Of a stretch of DNA of 64,000 bases, positions 10,118 through 20,379 are shown piece by piece. Made by a program: the position numbers and the translations under genes. The notes beneath the pieces are model-generated. The model had not been told where the DNA came from and made no database searches. It was given only the letters and a program-made list of their open reading frames with translations. The DNA comes from Lichenicoccus roseus (GTDB taxonomy: Bacteria > Pseudomonadota > Alphaproteobacteria > Acetobacterales > Acetobacteraceae). Each line of letters starts with the position of its first letter. Positions within the stretch are counted from its first letter, which is position 1. The DNA lies in contig NZ_VCDI01000002.1 of NCBI RefSeq assembly GCF_005844085.1, positions 186,001 through 250,000 on the forward strand, read 5' to 3'.

Positions 10118-11893
10118 TCAAACCACCCGTTGCGGACCAGCATCAGGCTGGCCGACCCGGCTACGCGGGTGCAGCGAGATGCCGGTCATGACGACACAGG
10201 CAACGATTGCAGCCAGGCTCATGGCGAAGCCGGCCAGTTCCTGCCACGTGTGCACCCGCACCACCGTGACGACCCCGTGCGCAACGTCCGGATCGATCAG
10301 GATCAGGCCGGTCGCGGGATCCGCATGCAGGCTTCCGCCGCTCGCCCGCCAGCCCGGAAACCAGAACTGTCGCGACAGCACCCGGCAGCGCGCCGGGCAG
10401 TCGACGTGCAGCGTGAAGCCGTTCGCCGTCCGCGTCTCGATGACGGATCCGGCGCCGTCGATGACCCTGGGGAGATCCTGCGGCCATCCGGAACGGTCTA
10501 GCATCGGAGTGCCGACCACGATGCGCGTCCGCCCCTCCCGGTCGGCTCCGGCGGGAAGATACTCCGGTGCATTCAGCAGTGGCTGCCGGAGCGCGTACTG
10601 TACGCGCTGGTCGCTCGGCAGCACGTGGAATTCGATGTCGCGGTGGGTCGTGAACGCCGCCAGGACGCCGCTGGTCAGTAATAATGTCATCGCCGCGGGC
10701 AGCAGGTTCACCACGATGCGCCGCCAGCCAGGTCCGATGCCGCCCTGCACGGCCAGCGCCGCGATCCAGAACAGCGGGATGACGGCGAACAGCCGTACTG
10801 GCAACTGCACCAGCGGGAGCAACGGCAGGTACTTCCAGGCGGGCCATGTCAGGATGGTGGTCCCGAGCAGGCAGAGCCCCAGCATGATCGCGGGCAGGGT
10901 GCGGCCAGATGCGCGCCACGGCTTCAGCATGACCAGCGTCAGCGAGAAGACGGCGAAGCAGGCGTATTTAAGGACCGTCATCGCGCGGCCGTAGTTGTGG
11001 CCACCGAACAGGAGCTCCGACGCCGCGCCGGCGCCGGCGAGCTTCCAGAACCGCGCGCTGATCTGGCCCTGCATCGTCATCGCCGGGATGAGGAGCGGAG
11101 CGGCCAGGGCACCGGCCAGCAGCATCCCGGCCAGGAAGCATCCGATCCGGGCGGGATCACGGGTCAGCAGCAGATACAGCAGCCCGACGGCCGCCGCGAG
11201 CACGGCCACGGGAAGGTGGGTCAGGATCAGCAGCGCGTAGGCGACGCCGGTGGCTACGATCCGCATCGGTGTGCGAGCCGGCGGCACGAGCAGGACCATG
11301 CCGACCAGCGGCAGCACGGCGATGGTCGCATATTCGGCGAATGCCCCGCGCGCGATCTGGTCGACGAAGGCGGGCCATGGTGTCGCGACATACAGGCCCG
11401 CCAGCAGGGGAGCCTGGCGCCCACCGCCGAGCAGGTGGACCAGCCGCCAGGCCAGGCCAAAGCCGATTGCGGCGAACAGGGCCATCCCCAGCCGGATCGC
11501 CATGTCGGCGTTCATGCCCGGCAGGAATGACAGGATCGAGGCCACCAGATAGGCCAGCGGCGGGTAGAAGAAGAAGGCCGGGCTGCCGAAGCCGAACTGG
11601 TCGTCGATCAGCCAGCGCGGCCACAGCACGCCATCCGCCAGCGCGCGGCTGAAGCCGCTGAGCCAGCGCAGCGCCACGTCCTGGTCGCGGGCCCCGCTCT
11701 CGGCGAGCGGAAAGCCGATGAGCAGGCTGGGAAGCGCCCCGATCGCCAGCAGCAGCAGGCCGCCCAGGACATGAAGCCATCGCGACGTCGTGGATTTTCG
11801 GCCGTCCCGGTCCGGTGGCAGCCCAGAGCCCATGACGGCCGGACCATCGGCATCTGCCGGCGAGCCGGCACGACGAACGATCGGTGCCGTCAT
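10118..11893 (-). CDS. Polytopic membrane protein, GT-C glycosyltransferase-like
   Basis: A 591-residue protein with about eleven hydrophobic helices and a C-terminal extracytoplasmic beta-rich part (about residues 425-550) before a last helix. After the first helix it has a loop with Asp ([14 protein letters not shown]) followed by a Trp/Pro-rich segment ([19 protein letters not shown]), the layout of GT-C enzymes that take sugars from polyprenyl-phosphate donors. No named family is certain. It lies beside a second GT-C-like protein and a GT2 that could make the lipid-linked donor, so a role in envelope glycosylation is inferred. Confidence 0.6.
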   Translation of the reverse strand: MTAPIVRRAGSPADADGPAVMGSGLPPDRDGRKSTTSRWLHVLGGLLLLAIGALPSLLIGFPLAESGARDQDVALRWLSGFSRALADGVLWPRWLIDDQFGFGSPAFFFYPPLAYLVASILSFLPGMNADMAIRLGMALFAAIGFGLAWRLVHLLGGGRQAPLLAGLYVATPWPAFVDQIARGAFAEYATIAVLPLVGMVLLVPPARTPMRIVATGVAYALLILTHLPVAVLAAAVGLLYLLLTRDPARIGCFLAGMLLAGALAAPLLIPAMTMQGQISARFWKLAGAGAASELLFGGHNYGRAMTVLKYACFAVFSLTLVMLKPWRASGRTLPAIMLGLCLLGTTILTWPAWKYLPLLPLVQLPVRLFAVIPLFWIAALAVQGGIGPGWRRIVVNLLPAAMTLLLTSGVLAAFTTHRDIEFHVLPSDQRVQYALRQPLLNAPEYLPAGADREGRTRIVVGTPMLDRSGWPQDLPRVIDGAGSVIETRTANGFTLHVDCPARCRVLSRQFWFPGWRASGGSLHADPATGLILIDPDVAHGVVTVVRVHTWQELAGFAMSLAAIVACVVMTGISLHPRSRVGQPDAGPQRVV

Positions 11894-12013
11894 GGCGATG
11901 GCCTTCCTGCTGCGTCAACCATCAGGCGTAGAGCATCCTGGACCGGCCATGAAAGCGAGCAAGCGTGAGCGCCGTGGTCCACCGACCTGTCCGGCACGAC
12001 CGGGCCTGCCAGC

Positions 12014-13696
12014 TCAACAAGCGCGCCGGACCAGCGTCAGTCGATCCTTTTCGCGCTCGAGCGGGCGTGCGACGGCACCTGGTACATGGCGTGCCAGCCC
12101 GGCTCCCTGCAGCACCCTCCAGTAGATGCTCGGCCGCGTGGCGGTATCGACCGTCTGCCACTTCGGTCCCTGCCCGGGGCATCTCTGCCGAAGATCCGTG
12201 CCCTCCCAGTCGAAGGCATCGACGACCGCGAGGGCGCCGACCGGGATCTGATCGGGGCTGGTGAAGCGCTCGGCGCGCCGGGCGAGGTCGGGCTGGTTGG
12301 CAAACAGGATGGTGGCCGCGTCCATCACGTAGGGGCTGACGTAGACCGCACCGTCATCTGGCGGCCGGCCCGGGGCCGTATCGTGAAACGAAAGGAAGCG
12401 CTGCAAGCCGGGCATCATGTGCGCGGGGAGTGGCTCCAGGGGCACCACGAGCAGGCAAGGCGCCACCAGTAGCAGGGCGGCCACGGCGACCGAACGGGCA
12501 CGCGGCAGGGAGGCGAGCAGCAATCCTGCCAGTGGTATGGCCAGGGCAACACCGACGCTGAAGTAGCGGGTGTCCGGGGCGATCACGAGGACAAAGGTGT
12601 TGAGGACGTACTGCGCCATGAAGCCGACGGCGGCGAAGATCGCGTAGATCCGGGCGAAGCCGCCCATGCGGGCCGCCAGCACGCCACCGGCCACGCAGAA
12701 CCACGGGGTCAGCAGCATGATTGGCGCCACGAACACCCGAAGCAGCGGATTGATGGTCCAGTGCACCCGGATCAGCGACGGCACGTCCCACCGTGCCGCC
12801 AGCTTCCAGTTGAACAGGGGCGAACCGCCGGTGAAGGTGTTGCCGCGCATGTGCGCGCTCCAGATCAGCACGTGGCGGCTGTCGATGGCGAACCGCTCCA
12901 GCGGATGCCCCGTCATCACCATGTAGAACAGGCATTCGAGCACCACCGGAACCGCGTAGCCGGTCGCCAGCAGCAGCACGCCCAGCCCCGACCGTCGCCA
13001 GTCGAGCCTGCCCGCAGCGGCACGATCCGTGAGCAGGATCAGGACGCTCAGGGCGACCGGCACGGACAGGGCGGTCTGCCGTACCAGGATGCCGACCCCG
13101 CCGCACAGTCCGGCCGCCAGCAACCAGATGGTACGACTGCTACCCGGCCGCCGTGCGGGGGCGCCGGCCATCGCCGGATCACGCCCCGGGTCCGGCGCGA
13201 GCGCCGACAGGGTCAGGACGGTGGCGCCGGCTGCGAGCACGACCTCCATGACCTCCGGGTAGTAGGTGGTAGGCATCCGGAAGAAGAGCGGCGTGGCGGC
13301 GGCGACCAGGCCGCTGCAGAAGGCGGTCCGTTTGCGCGGCAGCATCGCTGCGATGCGCCAGAGCAGCAGCAGCATGATGCCGAACAGGATCGTGTTGGGA
13401 ACCGTCAGCGCGAAGTCGGACACCCCGAAGAGACGAAGGCTGGCGGCAAGGGTCAGGACGTAGGGCAGCCGGGTTGCCCAGTGGTTGGCGGGGACGTGGA
13501 CGCCCTCGGTCAGCCAGCGCTGCGCCGCCTCGAGGTAGTGAAGGTCGTCCCAGCCGGCAAAGCCGGCTGGCAGCGCAAGGCTTGCCGCGACCGCCGCGAT
13601 GCACAGCAGGATGGCGGCGGCGGAAAATGTACCCCGGCTTCCGCCTCGCACGTAGACCTGTTTGTCGATGGAACGCAGCGGTGCAGAGGAACGCAT
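12014..13696 (-). CDS. Glycosyltransferase family 39-like integral membrane protein
   Basis: A 560-residue protein with about eleven predicted membrane helices. The first loop holds the acidic motif GFAGWDDLHYLEAAQRW, as in ArnT/PMT-type transferases where paired acids bind the lipid-linked sugar. A downstream segment (GVGILVRQTALSVP) resembles the conserved cytoplasmic loop of GT39. Such enzymes move a sugar or aminosugar from polyprenyl phosphate to lipid A, protein or glycan in the periplasm. The acceptor is unknown. It is on the same strand as the gene ending at 10118, with a 120-base gap. Confidence 0.65.
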   Translation of the reverse strand: MRSSAPLRSIDKQVYVRGGSRGTFSAAAILLCIAAVAASLALPAGFAGWDDLHYLEAAQRWLTEGVHVPANHWATRLPYVLTLAASLRLFGVSDFALTVPNTILFGIMLLLLWRIAAMLPRKRTAFCSGLVAAATPLFFRMPTTYYPEVMEVVLAAGATVLTLSALAPDPGRDPAMAGAPARRPGSSRTIWLLAAGLCGGVGILVRQTALSVPVALSVLILLTDRAAAGRLDWRRSGLGVLLLATGYAVPVVLECLFYMVMTGHPLERFAIDSRHVLIWSAHMRGNTFTGGSPLFNWKLAARWDVPSLIRVHWTINPLLRVFVAPIMLLTPWFCVAGGVLAARMGGFARIYAIFAAVGFMAQYVLNTFVLVIAPDTRYFSVGVALAIPLAGLLLASLPRARSVAVAALLLVAPCLLVVPLEPLPAHMMPGLQRFLSFHDTAPGRPPDDGAVYVSPYVMDAATILFANQPDLARRAERFTSPDQIPVGALAVVDAFDWEGTDLRQRCPGQGPKWQTVDTATRPSIYWRVLQGAGLARHVPGAVARPLEREKDRLTLVRRAC

Positions 13697-14045
13697 GTCT
13701 TCATCCGGAGGCTAGAAAGCTTGTCAGCGGGATAACAACGTTCCGGGCGCAGGGCCCGTACCTGTGCGGCGGGCGATCGTAATACACGACGCCAGCACCC
13801 GACCAAGCGGATTTCGCCGGCCACGGGCGATGGGCACGGGAGTAGGGCTGTCGCCACGCGCCATCAGGCAACTGGAAAGACACGCCCGAAAGATAACGTG
13901 GCGCTGGCGCGACAGCCCAAATCGAGAACCGACCCGTCCTGTATAGATGCGCTACAAAGATTGTGTTATACCCTATAATGATGCTAGTGACAGTCAATTC
14001 GATGGGCACCGACTGCGGTAGGATCACTTCCATGAACGGATTGGC
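13697..14045. promoter_or_regulatory. Divergent intergenic region with AT-rich promoter-like patch
   Basis: This 349-base stretch separates two divergent sugar-transfer genes and contains no credible gene. It holds an AT-rich patch around 13940-14005 that stands out from the GC-rich surroundings. TATAAT at 13974-13979 is a plausible -10 for the downstream GT2 gene, but a good -35 is missing (GCTACA is the closest at 17-base spacing). No RNA gene is apparent. Confidence 0.35.
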
Positions 14046-14993
14046 ATGATGCGGGTCGCGGTCTTGATCCCGTGCTACAACGAGGAAGTAACGATCTCGA
14101 AGGTGGTCAGGGATTTCCGGGCCAGTCTGCCCGAGGCGACGATCTACGTGTACGACAACAACTCGCGCGACGGCACCGTTGCTGCGGCCCGCGCCGCCGG
14201 TGCGGTGGTTCGCCTTGAGCGGATGCAGGGCAAGGGCAACGTCGTGCGACGGATGTTCGCCGACATCGAGGCGGATGCCTACGTACTCGTCGATGGCGAC
14301 GACACCTACGAAGCCGCAGACGCCGCCCAGATGGTGCGCATGCTGGCCGACGACCAGCTCGACATGGTCACCGGCGCCCGCGTGACCGACATCAAGGCCG
14401 CCTACCGGCCGGGTCACCGGCTCGGCAACGTCGTCCTTACCGGGATGGTGCGGCAGATCTTCGGCAACCGGGTCAGCGACATGCTGTCGGGCTATCGCGT
14501 GTTCTCGCGACGGTTCGTCAAGACATTCCCCGCACTCGCCTCGGGCTTCGAGACCGAGACCGAATTCACGGTCCATGCGCTCGAACTGGGCATGCCGGTG
14601 GACGAACTGAATACCGCCTACCGCGATCGCCCGGCCGGATCCGCCTCCAAGCTGCGCACCTACAGCGACGGCATACGCATCCTTCGCACGATCGTGACGC
14701 TGGTGAAGGAGGAGCGGCCGCTGCAGTTCTTCTCGATCATCGGTGCCGTCATGCTGGCACTGGGCCTGCTGCTCGGCACGTCGGTCATCCTCCAGTTCCT
14801 GCACACCGGGCTGGTCCCGCGGCTGCCGACCGCGGTGCTGGCGAGCGCGCTGGTGCTGCTGTCCTTCCTCAGCATGGTGTGCGGGTTGATCCTGGATTCC
14901 ACCTCGCGCGGTCGCAAGGAATTCAAGCGCCTGACCTATCTCGCGGTGCCGGCGATAAGCTCCGGGGTCGCGCAGATGCGCAGGGTCAGCTAG
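14046..14993 (+). CDS. GT2 family glycosyltransferase (polyprenol-phosphate sugar transferase type)
   Basis: A 315-residue protein. The N-terminal GT-A domain has VAVLIPCYNEEVTISKVV, DNNSRDGT and the metal-binding VDGDDTYEA (DxD-type) motifs. Two hydrophobic helices follow near residues 228-250 and 260-285. This matches DPM1/GtrB-like enzymes that load a sugar onto polyprenyl phosphate for use by GT-C transferases, and two GT-C-like genes lie just upstream on the other strand. ATG 14046 and 14049 are both possible starts. The sugar is unknown. Confidence 0.8.
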   Translation: MMRVAVLIPCYNEEVTISKVVRDFRASLPEATIYVYDNNSRDGTVAAARAAGAVVRLERMQGKGNVVRRMFADIEADAYVLVDGDDTYEAADAAQMVRMLADDQLDMVTGARVTDIKAAYRPGHRLGNVVLTGMVRQIFGNRVSDMLSGYRVFSRRFVKTFPALASGFETETEFTVHALELGMPVDELNTAYRDRPAGSASKLRTYSDGIRILRTIVTLVKEERPLQFFSIIGAVMLALGLLLGTSVILQFLHTGLVPRLPTAVLASALVLLSFLSMVCGLILDSTSRGRKEFKRLTYLAVPAISSGVAQMRRVS

Positions 14994-15182
14994 CAGGCCG
15001 CAATCGAGCGACCGCGTCGCGCTCGCCGATCCGCCGCCGGCCCAGGAGGCCTGGACCCACCGCTCCGCAGGCACACCGCAATCACCACGCCGGGATATTG
15101 CCGCGCTGGGCGTCCGGTTCCGGCGATGCTATGGCGTCGACGCGCTGCCGGGCCTTAGGCGGCCCGCGCGAGGAGTGACTGC

Positions 15183-18100
15183 ATGCGACGATCGACCGGC
15201 TTTGCCCTGACCCTGGCTGCCCTGCTGGCGCCGGCGGTCGCAACGAATGCCCAGGCTCCGGCTCCTGACCAGGCTCCGGCGCCAACGCTGATGCGGTTCT
15301 CCAACCTGCACGGCAGTTCCGTGGTGTTCGTCGCGTACGGCAATCTCTGGGTGGTGGACCGCAGCGGCGGCGTCGCCCGTCGGCTGACCGCCGATCCCGG
15401 TCAGGACCTGTCGCCGCGCTACTCGCCGGACGGGCAGTGGATCGCCTTCACCGCAAGCTATCAGGGCAACCAGGATGTCTATGTCATCCCGGCCGGAGGC
15501 GGCGCCGCACGCCGCCTGACGTATCACTCCGACATCGTAGCGCACGCCCCGACACGCTGGGGACCCGACAACCTGGTCATCGGCTGGACGCCGGATTCGA
15601 AGAGCATCGTGTTCCTGTCGCGCCGGATGGCCTGGCACGACTGGTTCCCGCGCGCATTCACCGTTCCGGTAAGCGGCGGCCTCGCCACCCCGATGCCGCT
15701 CGACCGCTCCGGCTACATGAGCTTCGGCCCGGACGGCCACAGCATCGCCTACACCCGCATCTTCCGCGATTTCCGCACCTGGAAGCGCTACGACGGCGGT
15801 CTTGCGCAGCAAGTCTACACCTACGACTTCGACAGCCGGGTGCTGCACCAGATCACCGACTGGCACGGCACCAATACCTCGCCGATGTGGTTCGGCCGCC
15901 GGATCTATTTCCTGTCCGACCGCGACGAGCATCGCCGCGCCAACATCTGGCGCTATGACCTGGACAGTCACGAGACCACCCAGGTCACCCACTTCACCGA
16001 CTACGACATCGACAGCCCGACGATCGGCGATGCCAATGCGCCGCAGGGGAGCGCCACCCCCGGCATCAGCTTCCAGCAGGGCGGCAACCTGTATGTCATC
16101 GACCTGCCGTCCGAGACGCTGCACAAGGTCGCGGTCAGCGTGCCGGACGACGGCACCCGCACCGGGACGCGGTGGGTGAAGGCGGCGGAGCAGATCCGCG
16201 ACACCGACACCGCGCAGCAGATCGACTACGCGCTGTCGCCCAACGGCAAGCGCGCGCTGTTCTCCGCCCGCGGCGACCTGTTCAGCGTGCCTGCCGAGCA
16301 TGGCGCGATCCGCAACCTGACCCACAGCAGCAACGCCGACGAGGACCATCCGGCCTGGTCGCCGGACGGCAGCCAAGTCGCCTACAGCACCGACGGCAGC
16401 GGCAACCAGCAGATCGCCGTGCGTCCGGCGGCGGGCGGGCCGGAGCGGCTGCTGACGCATTTCCCGGGCGGCTTCTTCTATACTCCGGTGTGGTCGCCGG
16501 ACGGCAGGTCGCTGGCCTTCCCGGATGGCGAGCACCGGCTCTGGATCGTGGGCCTCGACGGCTCGGCGCCGCGCCAGGTTGCGTCCGATCCGGTCTCGGA
16601 AATCCACGACGCCGCCTGGTCGCCGGACGGCAAGTGGCTCGCCTACAGCATCGCCCGCAACCAGGTCGAGCGCGGCATCTACCTGTACGACGTCGCCGGC
16701 GGCCATGCGACCAAGGTCAGCAGCGACTTCGAGAATGATTCCGACCCGGTGTTCTCGCCGAACGGCAAGTACCTGTTCTTCGTCTCGGCACGGCACGAGA
16801 ACCCGACCTTGTCGGAGACCGAGTTCAACATCGCCACCATCAAGCAGAGCGGCATCTACGCCGCGACGCTGGCCCGCGACACGGCGTCGCCGTTCGCGCC
16901 GCGTTCCGAGGAAGGCGCCTGGAAGCAGGACAAGAAAGCCGACGATGCCGGCTGGCATCCCGGCGCCAGCCCTCCGGTCCACATCGACCTGGACGGCTTG
17001 ATGGCGCGCGCGGTGCCGCTGCCGGTGCCGGCGATGGATATCGCCGCACTCGATGCGCGTGGCGACCGGGTGTTCTACCAGAGCACGCCGCCGCAGATGA
17101 TCGAGGGGCCGCTGCCCGGCGAGAAGCCGGCGCTGCACGCCTACGACATGGAGAAGCGGCACGACGAGACCATCGTCGAGGGTCTGGACGGCTACGCGCT
17201 CGCCGCCGACGGCGCGCACGTGCTGGTCAAGGAAGGTCCGGGCTACAGCATCGACGAAACCAAGCCCAATGGTGGCGACAAGAAGAAACTCGAGCTCGGC
17301 GGCATGCGCATGCAGGTCGAGCCGAAGCAGGAATGGGCCGAGATGTTCGGCAACGCATGGCGGCTGGAGCGCGACCTGTTCTTCAGCACCAAAACCAACG
17401 GCGTCGACTGGCAGGCGGTCCATGACAGCTACGCGAAGCTGCTGCCGCTTGTCGGCTCGCGCGAGGATCTCAACTACCTGATCGGCCAGGTGCAGGGCGA
17501 GCTCGGCAACTCGCACACCTATGTCGGCGGCGGCGACGACGGCAATCCGACCGACTGGGTGCCGACCATGCTGCTGGGGGTGGATTTCGCGCTCGACAGT
17601 GCATCCGGCCGCTATCGTTTCGGGCATGTCTATCCGGGCGACAACACGCGAACGGAATATCGCAGCCCGCTCACCGCACCCGGCGTCGGCGTCAAGGACG
17701 GTGACTACCTGCTGGCGGTGAATGGCCAGGAGCTGAAGGCGCCGACCGATCCGTACCGTCTTTTCGTGGGTGTCGAGGCCCCGGTGACGCTGACCGTCGC
17801 GGCAGGCGCCACCGGACCGAGGCGCGATGTCGCGGTCGATCCGGTGGCGGACGAACTGCCGCTGCGCGAGCAGTCCTGGATCGAGCATAACCGCGCCCTG
17901 GTGGACAAGCTGTCGGGCGGACGGGTGGCGTACATCTACCTGAGCGACATGGAAGCCAAGGGGATGGAGCAGTTCATCCGGCAATTCTACCCGCAGACCG
18001 ACAAGCAGGCGCTGATCGTCGACGACCGCTACAACGGTGGCGGCAACATCGACCAGATGCTGCTGGAACGGTTGCGCCGGGTGCTGGTCGGCATGTCGAC

Positions 18101-18545
18101 CAATCGCGAGCACGCTGCCATGACAATTCCGCAGCAGCTGATCGACGGGCCTAAGGTCACCCTGATCAACCAGTATTCGGCATCGGACGGCGACATTTTC
18201 CCGTTCTATTTCCGCAAGTACGGTCTCGGCCCGCTGGTCGGAATGCGTACGTGGGGCGGCGTGCGCGGCATACGCGGCCTGTGGAAGATGCTCGATGGCG
18301 GCTACATCACGGTGCCGGAGGATGCGCTGTACGGCCTGGACGGCCAGTGGGTGATCGAGAATCACGGCGTCGATCCGGACGTCGTGGTCGAGGACGAGCC
18401 GGGTGAGCTGATGGCCGACCATGATCGCCAGCTCGAGACCGCGGTGAAGATGCTGACCGACAAGCTGGACCGCACCCCGACGGTGAAGCCCGCCCCGCCG
18501 CCGCTGCTGCCGGCTTATCCGCCTGCGGGAGCGTCGCAGAAGTAG
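15183..18545 (+). CDS. Tricorn-type S41 family serine protease
   Basis: A 1120-residue protein with an N-terminal signal peptide (about residues 1-24). Repeated PD40/WD-type propeller blades follow (SPDGQWIAF, SPDGSQVAY, SPDGKWLAY), then a PDZ-like domain (about 790-880) and a C-terminal S41 core. Ser777-His778, Ser1001 and Glu1059 align with archaeal Tricorn Ser745-His746, Ser965 and Glu1023, and the 58-residue spacing between the last two is identical. AGGAG lies just upstream of the ATG. The role is probably degradation of peptides or proteins in the periplasm. The gene stands alone, followed by a gene remnant. Confidence 0.9.
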   Translation: MRRSTGFALTLAALLAPAVATNAQAPAPDQAPAPTLMRFSNLHGSSVVFVAYGNLWVVDRSGGVARRLTADPGQDLSPRYSPDGQWIAFTASYQGNQDVYVIPAGGGAARRLTYHSDIVAHAPTRWGPDNLVIGWTPDSKSIVFLSRRMAWHDWFPRAFTVPVSGGLATPMPLDRSGYMSFGPDGHSIAYTRIFRDFRTWKRYDGGLAQQVYTYDFDSRVLHQITDWHGTNTSPMWFGRRIYFLSDRDEHRRANIWRYDLDSHETTQVTHFTDYDIDSPTIGDANAPQGSATPGISFQQGGNLYVIDLPSETLHKVAVSVPDDGTRTGTRWVKAAEQIRDTDTAQQIDYALSPNGKRALFSARGDLFSVPAEHGAIRNLTHSSNADEDHPAWSPDGSQVAYSTDGSGNQQIAVRPAAGGPERLLTHFPGGFFYTPVWSPDGRSLAFPDGEHRLWIVGLDGSAPRQVASDPVSEIHDAAWSPDGKWLAYSIARNQVERGIYLYDVAGGHATKVSSDFENDSDPVFSPNGKYLFFVSARHENPTLSETEFNIATIKQSGIYAATLARDTASPFAPRSEEGAWKQDKKADDAGWHPGASPPVHIDLDGLMARAVPLPVPAMDIAALDARGDRVFYQSTPPQMIEGPLPGEKPALHAYDMEKRHDETIVEGLDGYALAADGAHVLVKEGPGYSIDETKPNGGDKKKLELGGMRMQVEPKQEWAEMFGNAWRLERDLFFSTKTNGVDWQAVHDSYAKLLPLVGSREDLNYLIGQVQGELGNSHTYVGGGDDGNPTDWVPTMLLGVDFALDSASGRYRFGHVYPGDNTRTEYRSPLTAPGVGVKDGDYLLAVNGQELKAPTDPYRLFVGVEAPVTLTVAAGATGPRRDVAVDPVADELPLREQSWIEHNRALVDKLSGGRVAYIYLSDMEAKGMEQFIRQFYPQTDKQALIVDDRYNGGGNIDQMLLERLRRVLVGMSTNREHAAMTIPQQLIDGPKVTLINQYSASDGDIFPFYFRKYGLGPLVGMRTWGGVRGIRGLWKMLDGGYITVPEDALYGLDGQWVIENHGVDPDVVVEDEPGELMADHDRQLETAVKMLTDKLDRTPTVKPAPPPLLPAYPPAGASQK

Positions 18546-18566
18546 GATAACCGGACACCGCAGGAA

Positions 18567-18833
18567 ATGGCCGGCAGGGTGCCGACGACGATCCGTCCGG
18601 CTCTCGACACCGATCGGGGCGCGGCGTGGTCGACCATCGGCCCGGTCATCCGCGACGGCGAAACTTATGCGCTCGATCGGGATATGACCGAGGCGGAAGC
18701 TCCGGCGTATTGGTTCGGGGCCGACACGGAGGTGTTCGTGAAGGGCGAGGAAAGCAGGCGCTTTGCACCACCTGCCGTGATCTTCTGGGGCGAAGGCAGC
18801 GATCGGCCTACCGGGACGATGCCGACGGCCTGA
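18567..18833 (+). pseudogene. Truncated GNAT N-acetyltransferase remnant
   Basis: The first 52 or so residues (IRPALDTDRGAAWSTIGPVI, then GETYALDRDMTEAEAPAYWF) match the N-terminus of small GNAT acetyltransferases. After EVFVKGEE the frame changes to unrelated sequence and stops at codon 89. The acetyl-CoA-binding motif and the whole C-terminal half are missing. The end overlaps the 3' end of the convergent serine hydrolase gene by 26 bases, which suggests a deletion or rearrangement fused the two. It could also be a very divergent small protein, but loss of the catalytic half argues for a remnant. Confidence 0.6.
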
Positions 18834-20379
18834 AATCCAGGTCCTGGTAGTCGTAGCTGAAGTCGGCGACCGGTGAGAACGGCGTCATGCTGACACGCGC
18901 GACATGGCCGGTGGCATCGAGCGCGAAGGTGACCAGCGCCGGCTCGAGCGTCGGGTCGGTGAAATGCGTCAGGAACGTATCGTACTGCCAGTGCTCGAGG
19001 CTGCCCGACATGCGCGGCGTCGAGCGGAAGTCGATGGTCAGGCCGTCCTTCTGCTGGCCGACCACGATCTGCCCGTACCACGCATCCGCATAGCGGCCGG
19101 CATAGTGGTCGAGCGGTGCGGACGGACTGCCCGCGGGCGGTCTGGCCTGCATCGTCCGGACGCGCTGCACGGCGGCATCGAGCCTGGTGGCAGCGTCGGC
19201 CTGGAACCGCTTCGGCCAGTCGCTGAACGGCAGGCCGAGATAATGATCGAGCAGCTCGTACATCAGGCCGAACAGGATCGCCGGCTCCTCGCTGTTGATC
19301 TCGACCGCGAAGCCGACATCCTGGTCCGGCAGCAGCACGACGATGCTCTGGAACCCCAGCATGCCGCCGGCATGCCAGACCAGCCGGGCGCCGTGATAGT
19401 CACGGACTTCCCAGCCCATGGCGTAGGTGTTGAACATCGGCTGCGTGCCGCGCAGCGCCGGCGGCTCCGCATCGATCGGCTGCAGCACCTCCGGCTTCCA
19501 CATCTCGTCATGCGCCGCCTCGCTGAACAGGCGGCCGCCCTGCGGCAGCCGGCCATGCGCAAGCTGGATCTGCAGCCAGCGCGCCATGTCGCGGGCGCTG
19601 ATGGCAAGCCCCCCCGCGGGTGCGAGGTCGCGGCCGAGCTCGTCATGCTCGTCGAAGGCGAGGGCGGGTCCGGCGCCGCGCACCAGGCCGCTGGTCCGGG
19701 CATGCGGGAAGGCGCGATCCGGATCGCGATACCGGCCGGCATCGTCGCTGGTGGAGTGCAGCATGCCGGCCGGGACGAGGACGTGCTCGCGCACGTAGTC
19801 CTCCCAGCTCTTGCCGCTCACCGCCTCGATGAGCTCGCCTGCCGCCATGTACAGCACGTTGTCGTAGGCAAAGCCGCTGCGGAAGCTGGTCGCCGGCTTG
19901 AGGAAACGCAGCCGATGCACCGCCTCGGCCCGGGAGAGGTTGCTGCGCGGCACCGACACCAGGTCGCCTTCGCCGAGACCGAGGCCGGAGCGATGCACCA
20001 GCAGGTCGCGTATGGTCATTTCCCGGGTGACCCAGGGGTCGTACATCTGGAAGCCGGGCAGGCGATCGATCACCCGGTCGTCCCAGCCGATGCGCCCGGC
20101 ATCCACCAGCGTCGCCAGGGCCGCGACGGTGAAGGCCTTGCCGGTCGATCCGGTCGGAAAGATGGTGTCGGCGTCGACCGGATCCGGCTTGCCGAGGGCG
20201 CGTACCCCGGAACCGTGCAGGAAGCTGGTGCGGCCGTGCTCGACCACCACGATGGAGAGGCCGGGCACACCGATCTGCTGGCGCAGGGCGTCGACGCGTT
20301 CTGCGAAGTTCGCGGGCGGGGATGCCAACGCCGGCGCGGCGACGGCCAATGCGAGCATGCCGATCACTGCGCGCCTCAC
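18808..20379 (-). CDS. Serine hydrolase of the class C beta-lactamase/penicillin-binding (S12) type, secreted
   Basis: A 523-residue protein with a signal peptide (VRRAVIGMLALAVAAPALAS). The S12 catalytic motifs are Ser78-x-x-Lys81 (STGK), Tyr172-x-Asn174 (YDN) and a late HAGG in place of KTG. The C-terminal 120 residues form an extra beta-rich domain typical of D-aminopeptidase/esterase-like members. I start at GTG 20379 because it overlaps the TGA of the POT transporter gene as GTGA; upstream sequence in the frame is not protein-like. It is the last gene of a hydrolase-transporter-hydrolase operon, so the substrate is probably a peptide or D-amino-acid derivative. Confidence 0.85.
   Translation of the reverse strand: MRRAVIGMLALAVAAPALASPPANFAERVDALRQQIGVPGLSIVVVEHGRTSFLHGSGVRALGKPDPVDADTIFPTGSTGKAFTVAALATLVDAGRIGWDDRVIDRLPGFQMYDPWVTREMTIRDLLVHRSGLGLGEGDLVSVPRSNLSRAEAVHRLRFLKPATSFRSGFAYDNVLYMAAGELIEAVSGKSWEDYVREHVLVPAGMLHSTSDDAGRYRDPDRAFPHARTSGLVRGAGPALAFDEHDELGRDLAPAGGLAISARDMARWLQIQLAHGRLPQGGRLFSEAAHDEMWKPEVLQPIDAEPPALRGTQPMFNTYAMGWEVRDYHGARLVWHAGGMLGFQSIVVLLPDQDVGFAVEINSEEPAILFGLMYELLDHYLGLPFSDWPKRFQADAATRLDAAVQRVRTMQARPPAGSPSAPLDHYAGRYADAWYGQIVVGQQKDGLTIDFRSTPRMSGSLEHWQYDTFLTHFTDPTLEPALVTFALDATGHVARVSMTPFSPVADFSYDYQDLDFRPSASSR

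Noticed and set aside
15129-18422. 1097-codon minus-strand frame opposite the Tricorn gene
   Set aside because: A codon-bias shadow; the plus strand has a signal peptide, propeller repeats and catalytic residues.
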